From assembly GCA_945859605.1 (NCBI GenBank), contig OX243819.1, forward strand, positions 10,134,826 to 10,198,825: DNA of 64,000 nt, in the 5' to 3' direction. The notes beneath the pieces were generated by a model. That model ran no database searches and was not told the DNA's origin. It worked only from the letters and a program-made list of their open reading frames with translations. Both the position numbers and the translations under genes were made by a program. Origin of the DNA: Lumbricus rubellus. Taxonomy: Eukaryota > Annelida > Clitellata > Crassiclitellata > Lumbricidae. How positions within the stretch are numbered: position 1 is the stretch's first letter; every line of letters begins with the position of its first letter. Shown here piece after piece: positions 11,315 through 22,070 of this stretch.

Positions 11315-12512
11315 ATGACAGATTATTTGGCTAGGAAAATAAGAACATACTTCAAGCACATTGATCTGGACCACGATGGCTACATATCGATAAAGGATTC
11401 CGTGCAAATGGCTGAGCGTCATTGTGACGCTGAAAACGCCGATGACGATGAACGGAAAAAGACCGTAGAGTTGTTTGCTAACGTAAGTCAGTTTTAATCT
11501 AAGACCAGTGCATTTGTCAGTCAAGCTTAGTGATTATTCTAAACTGCTTTTAAAGCTCACACTATGTATTTGGACGCTAATTGACGCTATGATTTTACAT
11601 ATCTTTGAATTTATTTAAACTAGTTTTGACATCGGGTAGTCTTATATGTATTGACTGAAGGGCCTGACGCTTTATTCAAAGGCCAAAGGTTCTGTCCCGA
11701 ACTGTGATTAGAAATCACTCAAAGGTTAAAATGTCGTTCTTGGCATCTACGTAATATAAACAATTCCAGAGAGAACAATGAAGATCTACATTCTACCGGG
11801 AAAATCATAGAGCCCTATGATAGACTTTTTCATATTTATTCTTATTATTCGAGCTCATAATTTCGCAGCTGATGTGATTCTAGCAAAGAAATAAGCAAAA
11901 AGCAAAATTTAATGAGCGCGAACTAAAGTTGCAATGAGTGGTTTTGGTAAAAAATGGTTGCTTTATGTTTTGATTTAAAAAAATCTAGAATATTCACGGC
12001 CACTAAAGTCACGTCTGCAACCTGTGTTTTCTAATGCACAATCTAATGCACATCCTAATGTGCATTCTAATGCACATTCTAAAGCACATTCTAGTGCACA
12101 TATTCACACGTATTGTCTCTGTGAACAAAGGTTTGGCGGAACAGGATGAAATCTGCAGGATCCGATGACAACGGATTGCTGACTCCATCCATCTTCATAG
12201 AGTCCACCCGTCAACAAAAGAATGATCCAGCTTTCAAGGCAACATACTTAGCAATGTTGATTCAGTACTTTAAAATTCTGGACGTCAATGGTGACGGGTT
12301 TCTACAAGAAGACGAATACGCCAGAGCATTTGGAAATGCGGGTGTCCACTGTCCAAGATATCAGCACCGTACGCAGAGCTTTTGATTTGGTAGATCTCAA
12401 CCAAGATGGAAAACTTAGCTTGGAAGAGTTTTCCACTGCCCTCACTGAGTACCTTACGTCAGATGATGAGACAAATCGCTATATGGAATTGTGGGGACCT
12501 CTCGTCGACTAA
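11315..12512 (+). CDS. Sarcoplasmic calcium-binding protein-like (EF-hand), two exons, frameshifted in exon 2
   Basis: Exon 1 codes from ATG 11,315 to 11,482, ending at a GTAAGT donor. Exon 2 runs 12,131-12,512 (acceptor ACAAAG, phase 0, stop TAA). An acceptor-like TTGCTTTTAG at 11,273-11,282 suggests an upstream untranslated exon. The product would be about 182 residues, the normal length of invertebrate SCPs. EF1 is DLDHDGYISIKD (residues 17-28), EF2 is degenerate (SDDNGLLTPS), EF3 is DVNGDGFLQEDE, EF4 is DLNQDGKLSLEE, and the C-terminus WGPLVD resembles SCP/luciferin-binding proteins. These are cytosolic calcium buffers. Between EF3 and EF4 (about 12,335-12,350) the frame shifts by one, so the two halves are open in different frames. 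Everything else is intact, which fits an assembly indel or very recent inactivation. There is no clear AATAAA close downstream. Confidence 0.82.
12017..12106. repeat. Short intronic 12-bp repeat (CTAATGCACATT)
   Basis: About six imperfect copies of CTAATGCACATT lie just before the exon-2 acceptor of the EF-hand gene. Confidence 0.7.
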
Positions 12513-13090
12513 ACGAATTTTTGTTGATGCCGTCTCATCAGTTTGCTACTCAAGTTCGCGTGGTTCTTCTAGGCATTGATGCGGAAGATAGCACCATAGT
12601 GCATAATGCTTCGGGCTAAATTTCTGTCGAGGTTGCGGTTACAACGTTAACTTTTTTCGATATTCTTTAATCTACGGTTAATCTAATGTTGCAATATTAT
12701 TGTTTCACGAATTAAACGAGATTGTTTGCTCCACTGTGCTAATGATGGTCTCGTTTAGGCCTAGGCTATAGTATAAACAAAGATTAATGTGCAAGAAATA
12801 GAGCAGCAGCACAAATCATTTAATTAGGCGTATTATAATTATAAAAAAACTTAATTAGCTAATTTTTTCAATGAATTAGGCGAACCAATCAATCTTGGAA
12901 ATCCCGATCACAAAACACCTACCTTAACGCATACAATATTGCATAAATGCATAGGCTACAGTATGACAAGTATTGAAACATCTTGTCATCAATTTGTTTC
13001 TTTGTGTAATTCACCAAGACTTATAGATCAAACGCTTGTTGAGATCACACAGGTCTCGAACGCCTAATTAGCCTATAGGTCAGCAAAACA
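12513..13090. other. Gene-free stretch after the EF-hand gene
   Basis: AT-rich sequence presumably containing the 3' UTR of the EF-hand gene. No convincing polyadenylation hexamer and no other feature seen. Confidence 0.4.
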
Positions 13091-13094
13091 CATC

Positions 13095-13265
13095 ACATTT
13101 TTAGCCGGAGTTCTTCTTTGCGTTCTCTGCCCTCAGGCAGGTTCGTATGTCCAATAACGCCATTAAATGTTTCTATGTTGTGTGCTTCTCTCTGTCAGCA
13201 ACCAGTCCAGCAGCATTGTTCTTGGTCTACCTCGCATCCTTTTCCTCTCCATTCTTTTCTCAACC
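13095..13265 (-). pseudogene. Remnant of a LINE ORF2 C-terminus
   Basis: The minus strand reads EKRMRGRPRTMLLDWLLTER and then WRYWTYEPA, separated by stops. GRxRxxxLDWL followed by a WRxWTYEPA-like segment is a common ending of non-LTR retrotransposon ORF2 proteins. It is a different family from the 7435 element. Frames are broken and no RT core remains. Confidence 0.45.
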
Positions 13266-13464
13266 GGAGTTGCTACGATTTTTTTAAAGAAAATTTACGA
13301 GAAAAACAAAAAAAGTCATCAATTTTTTCGGCGAAAAACCAACGAATTTCTTTACCCAATACCAAATATTTTACGCCCCACCCTTTAAAAAATGTCTGTG
13401 TCCGCCCCGTAGCATTTAGTCCTACAGCAGTCAGTCGAAATCCAGGTGAAGTCAGGAGTTCGCT

Positions 13465-13695
13465 TGTTGCTGTTTAACGTCACTGTGTCATAACAAAAGT
13501 GATTTGTGTCGCCCTCCTCCTTTATCCAGGCTTGGGACTGGCAGTGGCAGAGTGCGAACAATGGCTAAGTTTAAACCAGAAGTAGTAGTAGTAGTTGCAG
13601 TTTAACGTCACTGTGTGGTAACAAAGACCATTAGCGACGCCTTCCTCCTTTATCCAGGCTTGGGACTGGTACCGGCAGAGTGCAACCAGTGAAAC
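13465..13695 (+). repeat. Dispersed repeat R2, two tandem copies
   Basis: Copies at about 13,465-13,560 and 13,591-13,690 both read GTTTAACGTCACTGTGT, then GACGCCYTCCTCCTTTATCC and AGGCTTGGGACTGG. An (AGT)n stretch separates them. R2 also occurs at 5437 and, inverted, at 6609. Confidence 0.75.
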
Positions 13696-14020
13696 CAGAA
13701 GTGCTTCCATTGCCCCATATAAATCGTCTTTGGCCAATCCCCGAAAGCGCGGACGTTCTAACGGATGGCTCGCAAACAAATATTCCTTTGACCTGCTTTG
13801 GATTCGTGGATGCAGACTGCGATTCATTTTCGCAGATGTTGTTCCTCCCTCGTCCTGTACAGCATAATAAGAATGGAGAAAGCGTTGAACAGTGGATGGA
13901 TGACCCAGTTATAAAGAGGGAGCGCTGATCGACGATGGTGCGGTATCGCTGAAAACGTCGAATAATTCCCTCGACACAAGTCATATTCGTCAAGCAAAGA
14001 GTAGGCCTACCAAAGGAGAA
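13696..14020. other. Unrecognised stretch
   Basis: Open frames exist on both strands (82 codons plus, 120 codons minus) but show no recognisable domain, splice context or start. Nothing supportable seen. Confidence 0.3.
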
Positions 14021-14305
14021 CCAAAGTGGAAATAAAGGGGATCATATGGGAACTAATATGGGAACTAAAATGTTAACTAAGATGTTAACTAAAGTGCCAA
14101 CGGGAACCAAAGAAGAACAAACGGGGAGCTAATGGGACCAATTAAATGGTAACTAAAGGGGATCAAAGGGGAACTAAGGCGACCAAAATGGGAACTAAAG
14201 AAGGTCAATAGGAACCAAATGGGAACAAACGGAAACCAAGCGAGAACCAATCAGGAACCAAATGGAACCAAACGGGGAACTAAAGGGGAATCAACTGGGA
14301 ACAGT
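14021..14305. repeat. Degenerate 10-13 bp minisatellite (GGGAACYAAA)
   Basis: Some 20 imperfect words such as GGGAACTAAA, GGAACCAAATGG and GGTAACTAAAGG follow each other with irregular spacing. It is an old or rapidly diverging array. Confidence 0.75.
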
Positions 14306-15540
14306 GGATTGAAAGTCTGTTCATGCAGACCGAATATAATATCTGACATCTGGTTTCGATTGATCATCCTTCTTTTTTTGTGGTCGAGTGTCTGGGGATC
14401 CATAGTACGACGCCCATCATGCAGCCAACGGTGTCTACAGCTCTCGTCGTTCGAATTGAAAAGCACCATTCGTCTATTTCACATCTCGTCCACTTAACGA
14501 AATCACACCGGTCGGAGAAGTCGGAGAAGTAGGAGAAGTCGGAGAAGTCGGAGAAGTATGAGAACGCTCGATCAGATTACTGAGCACGTATGCGACTCAT
14601 TGCATCCTGTTATATTATTAGCTTCCCCTGCGCTGGCAGCACCATCTCTAATTTCGCGCAGTTAAGTAATAAGTTTTATCCATCACATGCCTTCCTTACC
14701 TCTTCTTCTACCCCTCTCTGATTTCCCTCTTTGTGTCGGGCAGTCTCTTCTGATTTTCTCCATTGCCCATACTTACACGTCTCAGATGTATCTGTCGATC
14801 CATCTGAGGAATTTATATAGCGTCTCTTCAGGATGAATATTCAGAGGCGCTCCCAACCCAGGTACGTCAAAGGATGAAAGTGTTGAGTGTTATAGTTTAC
14901 TGTGATAAGAGGTTGGCAAGTCCCCGGGAATTGAAGGCTGGCCAAAAGGGAATCTATCCCAAATATATACATATATTCAAGCATCTTTTATTCACTTTAT
15001 GAGTTCACTTTGAACAGAACGAATACCGTTCTATCAAAATTCTACACTTACTAATAACTCGAATTTATAGACCTACTGTCCTCTGAGCATACATTGACAT
15101 CGTACCGGACTTCACATTAGATTAGACTTTAGAGGTCGCTCTGCTTCGTACTCTTTCAGCCTACACAGCGACCAATTCCATGTGGACGTCGGTCAAATGG
15201 TGGGAAGGTAAATATTGTGGCCGTGGAACAATGGATGCCTCTGCTTGACTCTAAGCCTCACCCGATTCAGCCGCATGCAGCGCCCGAGAACGGTCGCTCT
15301 GTAGACTGCATGGATGCTGCGGTGATTATACACGAAGCATAAGTCAACAGAATGTGACGACCAAAGGTTTTATCACCAGAATAATTTGAAGAGGGAAAGT
15401 GGACGTCAACGATGTCTTTATTATACATGCATTCCATTCCATTCCGACAATGTCTCTATCTTTATTGTCGCGCAAATGATCGGTGTCGTTAGTATGCAAG
15501 AGTAGCCAATCGAGAAACCTATTTGCTATTGGGAAAAGGA
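14306..15540. other. Gene-free stretch with a short GGAGAAGTC array and an L2-type tail
   Basis: (GGAGAAGTC)n at about 14,513-14,560. At 14,811-14,860 the minus strand reads GGGAGCGCCTCTGAATATTC, then GACGCTATATAAAT, another L2-type tail. No coding region recognised. Confidence 0.5.
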
Positions 15541-16215
15541 AAGGGAAGAGAACGAAGAAGAAGAAGAGTAAGAGGAAGAGGAAGAGGAAGAGAAAGAGGA
15601 AGAGGAAGAGGAAGAGGAAGAGGAAGAGGAAGAGGAAGAGGAAGAGGAAGAGGAAGAGGAAGAGGAAGAGGAAGAGGAAGAGGAAGAGGAAGAGGAAGAG
15701 GAAGAGGAAGAGGAAGAGGAAGAGGAAGAGGAAGAGGAAGAGGAAGAGGAAGAGGAAGAGGAAGAGGAAGAGGAAGAGGAAGAGGAAGATGATGAAGAAG
15801 AAGAAGAAGAGGAAGAGGAAGAGGAAGAAGAAGAGGAAGAGGAAGAGGAAGAGGAAGAGGAAGAAGAAGAGGAAGAGGAAGAGTAAGAGGAAGAGGAAGA
15901 GGAAGAGGAAGAGGAAGATGATGAAGAAGAAGAAGAGGAAGAGGAAGAGGAAGAGGAAGAGGAAGAGGAAGAGGAAGAGGAAGAGGAAGAGGAAGAGGAA
16001 GAGGAAGATGATGAAGAAGAAGAGGAAGAGGAAGAGGAAGAGGAAGAAGAAGAGGAAGAGGAAGAGGAAGAGGAAGAGGAAGATGATGAAGAAGAAGAAG
16101 AAGAGGAAGAGGAAGAGGAAGAGGAAGAGGAAGAGGAAGAGGAAGAGGAAGAGGAAGAGGAAGAGGAAGAGGAAGAGGAAGAGGACGAGGAAGAGCAAGA
16201 GCAAGAAGAAGTAGA
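15541..16215. repeat. (GAAGAG)n hexamer array with higher-order breaks
   Basis: About 675 bp of AGGAAG hexamers. The interruption GAAGATGATGAAGAAGAAG recurs at about 15,786, 15,916, 16,005 and 16,079, showing local duplication of larger blocks. Poly-(KR), (EE) and serine frames are artefacts. Confidence 0.96.
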
Positions 16216-16966
16216 AGAGAAAGAAACATAAGTAGAACAAGAAACCGACAAATAAAAAGAAAACAATAAAATAAGTTAAAGCGAGGAAGCATAAAAAGAC
16301 ACGAAGAAGCATAAGAGTAAGAAGTGGCAGAAGAAGAAGAACAGAAAAAACAGGAGAAGAGGTAATGCGTGCGGCATTGTATATTGCATCTGTAAATTTA
16401 CATAGCGCATCTAGCAGTGAACACTAATCAGAGGCACTCCCAGTTCAAGAGACCAAGAGAGAAAGAAGTGCATGGTCATGAGACAGCAAATTTGCTCACC
16501 GCCATCGATTGATACTTTGCCTTTATAGAGGCTCTAAAAAATGCAGAATACTAAAAAATAGGCATGCAAATAGTAATAGCAATAATTTTTTATAATCCCG
16601 CTCTATATATTTAGGAGTTATTGTCTTCTCTGTAAATCTTCTATAGACGTATTCTCGTTTTACAGTGCACCATCATCTGCAGCATGGTTCAGTGTCTCAG
16701 TGGGACCTGCATCGTTTGTCCATTGAGAGACTTATACTGGAAAACAGAAGATTGGAGAAGATTTACGATGCAGTAAAACTATAACTGGAAAAAGAACTCA
16801 TTAGTACATATCCATCTTTCTTGCTTTGTCTGTCTTTCTATCTGTCCATCTGTCTTGCTCTTTCTCTTGCTGTCTATATATCTTGCACATGACAAAACTC
16901 TGTGTACGCCTATATTTCTTACTTTTTCTTTCTCTATCGCGATTTCCCTTTTTTTCTCTGACTATA
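16216..16966. other. Gene-free stretch with L2-type tail and CTGT-rich tract
   Basis: Minus strand at 16,395-16,460 gives GGGAGTGCCTCTGATTAGTG and ATGCGCTATGTAAATTT. From 16,808 to 16,960 the sequence is a degenerate (TCTGTCTT)n tract that resumes after 18,410 on the other side of the next element. Confidence 0.5.
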
Positions 16967-17249
16967 CAGGGTGGCTCAAAAAAAATACCCCACCGGATAA
17001 AATGCAATATCTTCGCAACCCATTGAAATGTTTCTACGAAAATTTCTCAATTTGTAGGGGAATGAATTTTCAACAATCCCTGAAAGTTTCAATTTAAAAT
17101 ATTTATGTTTGCAAAAGTTACAGCTCTTTAAACTTTCAATTTTGTTTTTTCGAATTTCCGCGGAAAAGTTAGCGTCACTTGTAGATTTCCATGTCAAATG
17201 ATATTACTTTCACCACGATCGCAGAAATCCGTTTTACAGTTTATCGTAA

Positions 17250-17790
17250 AGTATGATGGGATTGTCCACTTCCTGCTTTAACTCGAGATCAAATTATTTT
17301 TGTGAAGCTCAGTATGGCCTTGTTGATCGAGTTATACGGCAACTGATCCCACATTAGCAGAAAGACTTCCTTCAGTTAGCCAATGTTCTCCAACTTGGGA
17401 TGAAATGTCTTGCATCGTTCCATCATAGGTTCCCAGTCGTAATAAACAAAAGAGTTAAGGTCTGGCGAGTTTGATGGTCATTCAGCTGTGCCAATAAATT
17501 TACCGCAGTTGATGGCAATAAGATGGCATCATCATAGTCAACCCTGCCGTGCGAGCAGGCAGGCACACCGTCCTGCTGGAAAATAAAACCAAATGTTAGA
17601 ACATACCTGCAGTCTTCAATGAGTCTGGGTAACATACATGTAGTTCAACGGTAAGTTTTACATCTAGCCCACTGAATGGGATGAAGTGCAGTCTTCCCTT
17701 GCAGCCGTAACACACGCCAGCAGATTTGACGCCGAAACCAGGATGGGATTTGCAAACTTTACCTTTGCGAGTACGAAGCGAATTTCGTGA
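17250..17790 (-). pseudogene. Mariner-type transposase fragment, left arm of fold-back element
   Basis: Minus-strand islands in successive frames: VCYGCKGRLHFIPFSGLDVK-like text near 17,660-17,710; LLPRLIEDC then FIFQQDGVPACSHG at 17,540-17,640 (the QQDGAPAH catalytic-region motif, His replaced); WPSNSPDLNSF (DDE/D block) near 17,490; and WDQLPYNSINKAILSFTK near 17,300. The order matches the C-terminal half of mariner-like transposases. Stops and shifts show it is dead. The N-terminal DNA-binding half is missing. Confidence 0.8.
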
Positions 17791-17814
17791 ACATCGCGCT
17801 TTTTTCCGTCAGAC

Positions 17815-18140
17815 TAAACGACCACTGTCTTCCTGCTTGCTCACACGGCAAGGTTAGTTATGATGACGCTACCTTATTGCCATCAACTGCAGAATTTTTT
17901 TTCACAATCATGAATGACCAACAAACTCAATATACCTTAACCCTCTTGATTATCACATATGTGGAGCTCTGCTAGACATTTCATCCCAACTTGGAGAACA
18001 TTGGCTGGCTGAAGGAAGTCTTGCTGGTGATGTGGGATCAGTTGCCGGAGGAGTCGGTCAACAAGCCCATACCGAGTCTCACAAAAAGAATTCGAGCTCG
18101 TATTAAAGCAGGGAATGTACTTTACGATAAACTGTAAAAC
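17815..18140 (+). pseudogene. Mariner-type transposase fragment, right arm of fold-back element
   Basis: Plus strand reads PACSHGKVSYDDATLLPSTA at about 17,833-17,890 and LKEVLLVMWDQLPEESVNKP then TKRIRARIKAG at about 18,014-18,115. It is a diverged second copy of the fragment on the left arm, in opposite orientation and shorter at its 5' side. Not open end to end. Confidence 0.78.
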
Positions 18141-18407
18141 GGATTTCTGAGGTGGCAGTGAAAGGTGATATTATTTTACATGGAAATCAACAAATAACGT
18201 TCATTTTTCCGCGGAAATTTGAAAAAACGGAATTGAAAGTTTAAACAGCTGTAACTTTTGCAAACATGAAAATTTTAAAGTGAAACTTTCAGGGATTGTT
18301 GGAAATTCATTCCCCTACAAATTGGGAAATTGTCGTAGAAAAATGTTAATGGGTTGCGAAGATATTGCATTTTATCCGGCGGGGTATTTTTTTTGAGCCA
18401 CCCTGTA

Positions 18408-19567
18408 TAATATTTTATCGACCTACTTCTGTTCCTGTCTCTACATCGATCTATCTGTCTATTTGTCTCTATCTGTTCGTCTGCATGTACCTGCCTCTCT
18501 ATTGGATATGTCTCTCTTCGTCTGTCTATCTATGTCTACCTGTCAGCCTTTCTATGTGTCTGTCTGTCCATAATAACAGCGATATTATAATAATAATAAT
18601 GACAACGACTAATTATTTTGTGGCACCGTCACACGGCCTCATAACACAACTAACATCAGACTATTCCTTGCAGACTAGAATAAGACTTGAGTTCTTATCT
18701 GAATGAGTCGAATGAGGACGGGTGGCTCCATCGTCTAGGGCCAGCCACTGAGAAAAGTAGGCCTATTATTTCTTTGTCTCCCTCTCCCTCTTCCTTACTC
18801 TGCCTCTGCCTCTGATTCTGTCTCTGACAGAGTAAGAGTAAGACTCTCTTACTCCGCCTCTTTGAACACTCCTCGAGTGAGTGCATGTTGAGGGCTGAGC
18901 TCACCAGAACAATGCTTAAAGACAATTGATACGAGTGGCACGCATAGCATAATTATCGGAAGAGGCTAAAAGGTTTCAACACCAACTCACCGCATCCATC
19001 AGGACCGCAGCCGTCATACAGCATCAGCAGCAGCAGCAGCCCGCCTTGTCTCACTCTACCCTGCTTTCGCCTCCTCATCACGCAACCCGGGATCTATGTA
19101 TATACGCTGCAGACCAAAGGGGAGAGTGGCTGTAAATGGCGCTTAACGCAATTATCACTCACTCCCTAATTCGACTAAGCACCTGCGCTTCAAATATCGA
19201 TGACCTGCTAACCTTAATGCATCGATGTCAACCTTGAATGGGGAATCCATTAGTTGGATGCGAGTGTCTTAGCGACCCAGTCATTGGTTGTCTTTAAATA
19301 CATTTGCGCTGTCTACATGTAGTTTGCGTAATGGTGAAGTTTAAGTTCCTAATAATGTGGCACGTCATAGAAATTATAGCGCAGAGAGCGTCTTTTTTTA
19401 TAGTTCTTAGGTCTAATCAAGTTCCGCTATATTGTAAATTAGCAACGACCTGATGCCACAGTAGGCTACTTAGGCCAACTGCTGACTAACTTAGTAATTT
19501 ATGCTTAATTAATTATCACATCAATTAATTAATCGTCATTTTATTGAAACATTTTTAGGCCAATATA
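18408..19567. other. Gene-free stretch, CTGT-rich then AT-rich
   Basis: Continuation of the degenerate CTGT/CTAT tract to about 18,570, a TCTG-rich patch at 18,775-18,830, and a CAGCAG run near 19,022. No coding or RNA feature recognised. Confidence 0.45.
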
Positions 19568-20377
19568 CACGGTGTCCCAATTGAACTGATACCCTTTTTG
19601 TTTTCGCGATATACTTGTCAATTCTAAATGAAACTCTACAAAGTTTTACTGACAATTTGCTGACAATTCTATCCAATTCTACTAACAGAGTCCGAAGTTA
19701 TGCACGTTCAAATTTTGACAACGAAAATTGTAAGTTTCCACTATATATGTAAAAGATAGGAAATTAGTGTTAGCACTGTTTTTCAAAGCTGATGTTCAAA
19801 ATGTCCTCCATTAGCTCGAATGCATGCTCTAAGGCGCTTTCGCCATTCATTGACTGCATTGCCAACAATCCCTTGATCAAAACGATTCCATTCTTCGACT
19901 TTTCGCTGTTTGAAGTGGTCACTGCATGGTCAACGTCACGCGTATGCGAGTTTCATAAGGCTGCGATGGGCCAGTTTCTGTTGGGAAATTCCTTTAAAAA
20001 CCTTTTGCAGCGTAATGTTTTTCTTCGATAATTTTTTTTTATTAAACTCAAATCATCTTTGCTGAAAAACCATTTTTATTATTGTCCTCAAACATGGAAG
20101 TGACGGAAATCTGACGTCATATTTATTAATTTCGAAAGTAAGGCGCGCAGTTGCAAGCAATAATTTCCTATCTTTTACATGTTGGAAACTTACAATTTCC
20201 TTTGTCCAAATTTAAATGTGCATAACTTCGGACTCGGTCTGTAGAATTGGATAAAATTTTCAGGAAACATTGACAATTTATCCCTGTTCCAGTATCTAAA
20301 ATTTTATAGAGTTTCATTTAGAATTGACAAGTATATCGCCAAAACAAAAAGGGTATCAGTTCAATTGGGACACCGTG
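19568..20377. mobile_element. Mariner-type TIR element with transposase remnant
   Basis: CACGGTGTCCCAATTGAACT at the left end is matched by AGTTCAATTGGGACACCGTG at the right, both flanked by TA. Imperfect TIRs run about 190-210 bp (AGAATTGGAT, CCGAAGTTATGCAC, AAAAGATAGGAAATTA). At 19,783-19,935 the minus strand encodes NEWRKRLRACIRANGGHFEH followed by a stop, the standard C-terminus of mariner-like transposases. Most of the gene is deleted, so the 810-bp element is non-autonomous. TGACGTCA occurs at 20,112-20,119. Confidence 0.88.
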
Positions 20378-20379
20378 TA

Positions 20380-22070
20380 ATTATGTAAACACAGCACAAA
20401 AAACAATTGAAAAACCAAATTGGAACGCGTGCAAAAGTATTCAACGGATAATTGGGGATCTGGTTAGCGGAATTTCCACCCTTCTAGATCTTCTTTTGGG
20501 TTTTTTCTATATCACGTGGGTTTATCAAGCTCATTTTATTTGGACACGGGTTACTTTGATGCTCACGTCCAATGTTGTAATGGGGTTTTAATGATAAACA
20601 TAGGCCTAATGTTCGGAATTAGAACTACTAGTCGCATTGTTATGCTCAGCAAGTTTATTTTTTAAGCCCACGCATCGTTTTTGTGTAACTCTGCATAATT
20701 AAATATCGTTGAAAAAATATTTTCTAATTTAATTAAGTTAATATTTAGGCTAATGTTTCCGCATCGGCGATAGGCCTACATGCATGTAGGCCTGATTTCA
20801 TCATTTTCGTATTTCTTAATTCACTCTGAGTGCGTTGTGCATTCAAAACAATAAAAGTATCTATCTGTCTAGGACTCTAGGCCCTATCTTTATCCCCATG
20901 ATAGGCCTACATGAACGTCGGTCAAATGGCAATGTTCATCCGCCTGTGGGGACTTGATGTTTCCGCGCACTCCAACGATGATGCTTTATAGCACTGTTGT
21001 AGATTCTTTAAAACAACCATGTTCAATACTCTCCTACAAAAGACGTGTTTGGAAACACTTCAAGCAATCTTCAGACTAAACAGCTTTGATTGGCGTGCTG
21101 TGCGCTCTTGTGAAACCCTAAAAGGCGCTTCATAAGTAACCAGATATATACATAATAATATGCATTACAGACTTAGGCCTATATGCACACAGAGTACACT
21201 TCATACGCATACACGGCGCGCACACTTGCGTACATACACCAACATACATCCATAGGCCTACATGCATACAAACGTGCATAAGTTTATGTACATACATAGG
21301 CCTACGCGCGCACATGCATGCTTAAAACATCCATAAATACGCTCTTACGTACTTATATACACACGTGCTTACTTAAGTATAGACATGTGCCTATACACGA
21401 ATAATTATATACATTTTGACATAATACACTGTAATACAGGTTTCTCGTGTAGTTGGACTTGCAGTTTGGTCGGATCGTTGTACCTCCGGGCTGCTGTTCT
21501 TTATATGATGATTTCTATTGAGCAATGTTTCTAACAAAATAGCTTATCATACACAGGTTGGAAATGAAGACAAATTTACGCAAGTTGGCTTACTCTTTAA
21601 ATACCTGTATTTATTATGACTAATTATACATGCATTTGCATGCACATACATGACTTTGTAAAGGATGTTCGTAGGTTTTCGTCATGCAGTGGACGAATCC
21701 AAGGATCTGCATGGGCTCGTCAATTACGTTTCTTCTTAGGCGCCATGCACGCTGGTACCAAATCTCGTGGTGACAACAATGACCAACGAGGATGCGTGTA
21801 GACTTATGCTAAGCAAATTGTTTTTCCAATGTTGTGCGTGAGCAAGTGTGTTATGAATAGACTGGGAGCGCTTCTGAAAGGCTCTTGCTGCAAGCCTGCA
21901 AGAAGCGCTTTATAAATTGTCAGATAAGATAAGATAAGATTATCGAATTAAAAATGAATAGCCTACACAGACCGTGTTAAATATGATATTATAGGCCTAT
22001 AGCCGATAGTAGCCTATTATTGTGTAGAACTGTAGATCTATATAAATCTGTAGTATAAAATGATACACTA
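20380..22070. other. Gene-free stretch with degenerate CATA/TGCATAC sequence and an L2-type tail
   Basis: AT-rich; CATACA-like repeats at 21,150-21,420; several TAGGCCTA palindromes. At 21,862-21,945 (+) ACTGGGAGCGCTTCTGAAAG is followed by AAGCGCTTTATAAATTGTCA and an (AGATA)n tail, an L2-type SINE end. No gene recognised. Confidence 0.5.

Larger units (their letters stand above)
16967..18405. mobile_element. Fold-back mariner-type element (TIR, TA target site)
   Basis: Ends are CAGGGTGGCTCAAAAAAAAT and its complement, flanked by TA on each side (16,965-66; 18,406-07), the hallmark of the IS630/Tc1/mariner superfamily. The inverted similarity extends inwards about 300 bp (GATATTGCATTTTATCCGG, AGGGATTGTTG, CGCGGAAA). 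It then continues into two divergently oriented copies of the same transposase C-terminus. The whole 1.44-kb element is therefore a near-palindrome made of two 3' ends of one mariner-like element facing outwards. It sits in a CTGT-rich tract that continues on both sides. It is non-autonomous, because neither transposase copy is open. Confidence 0.85.

Noticed and set aside
15344..16312. Frames up to 322 codons
   Set aside because: Translations of the GAAGAG hexamer array.
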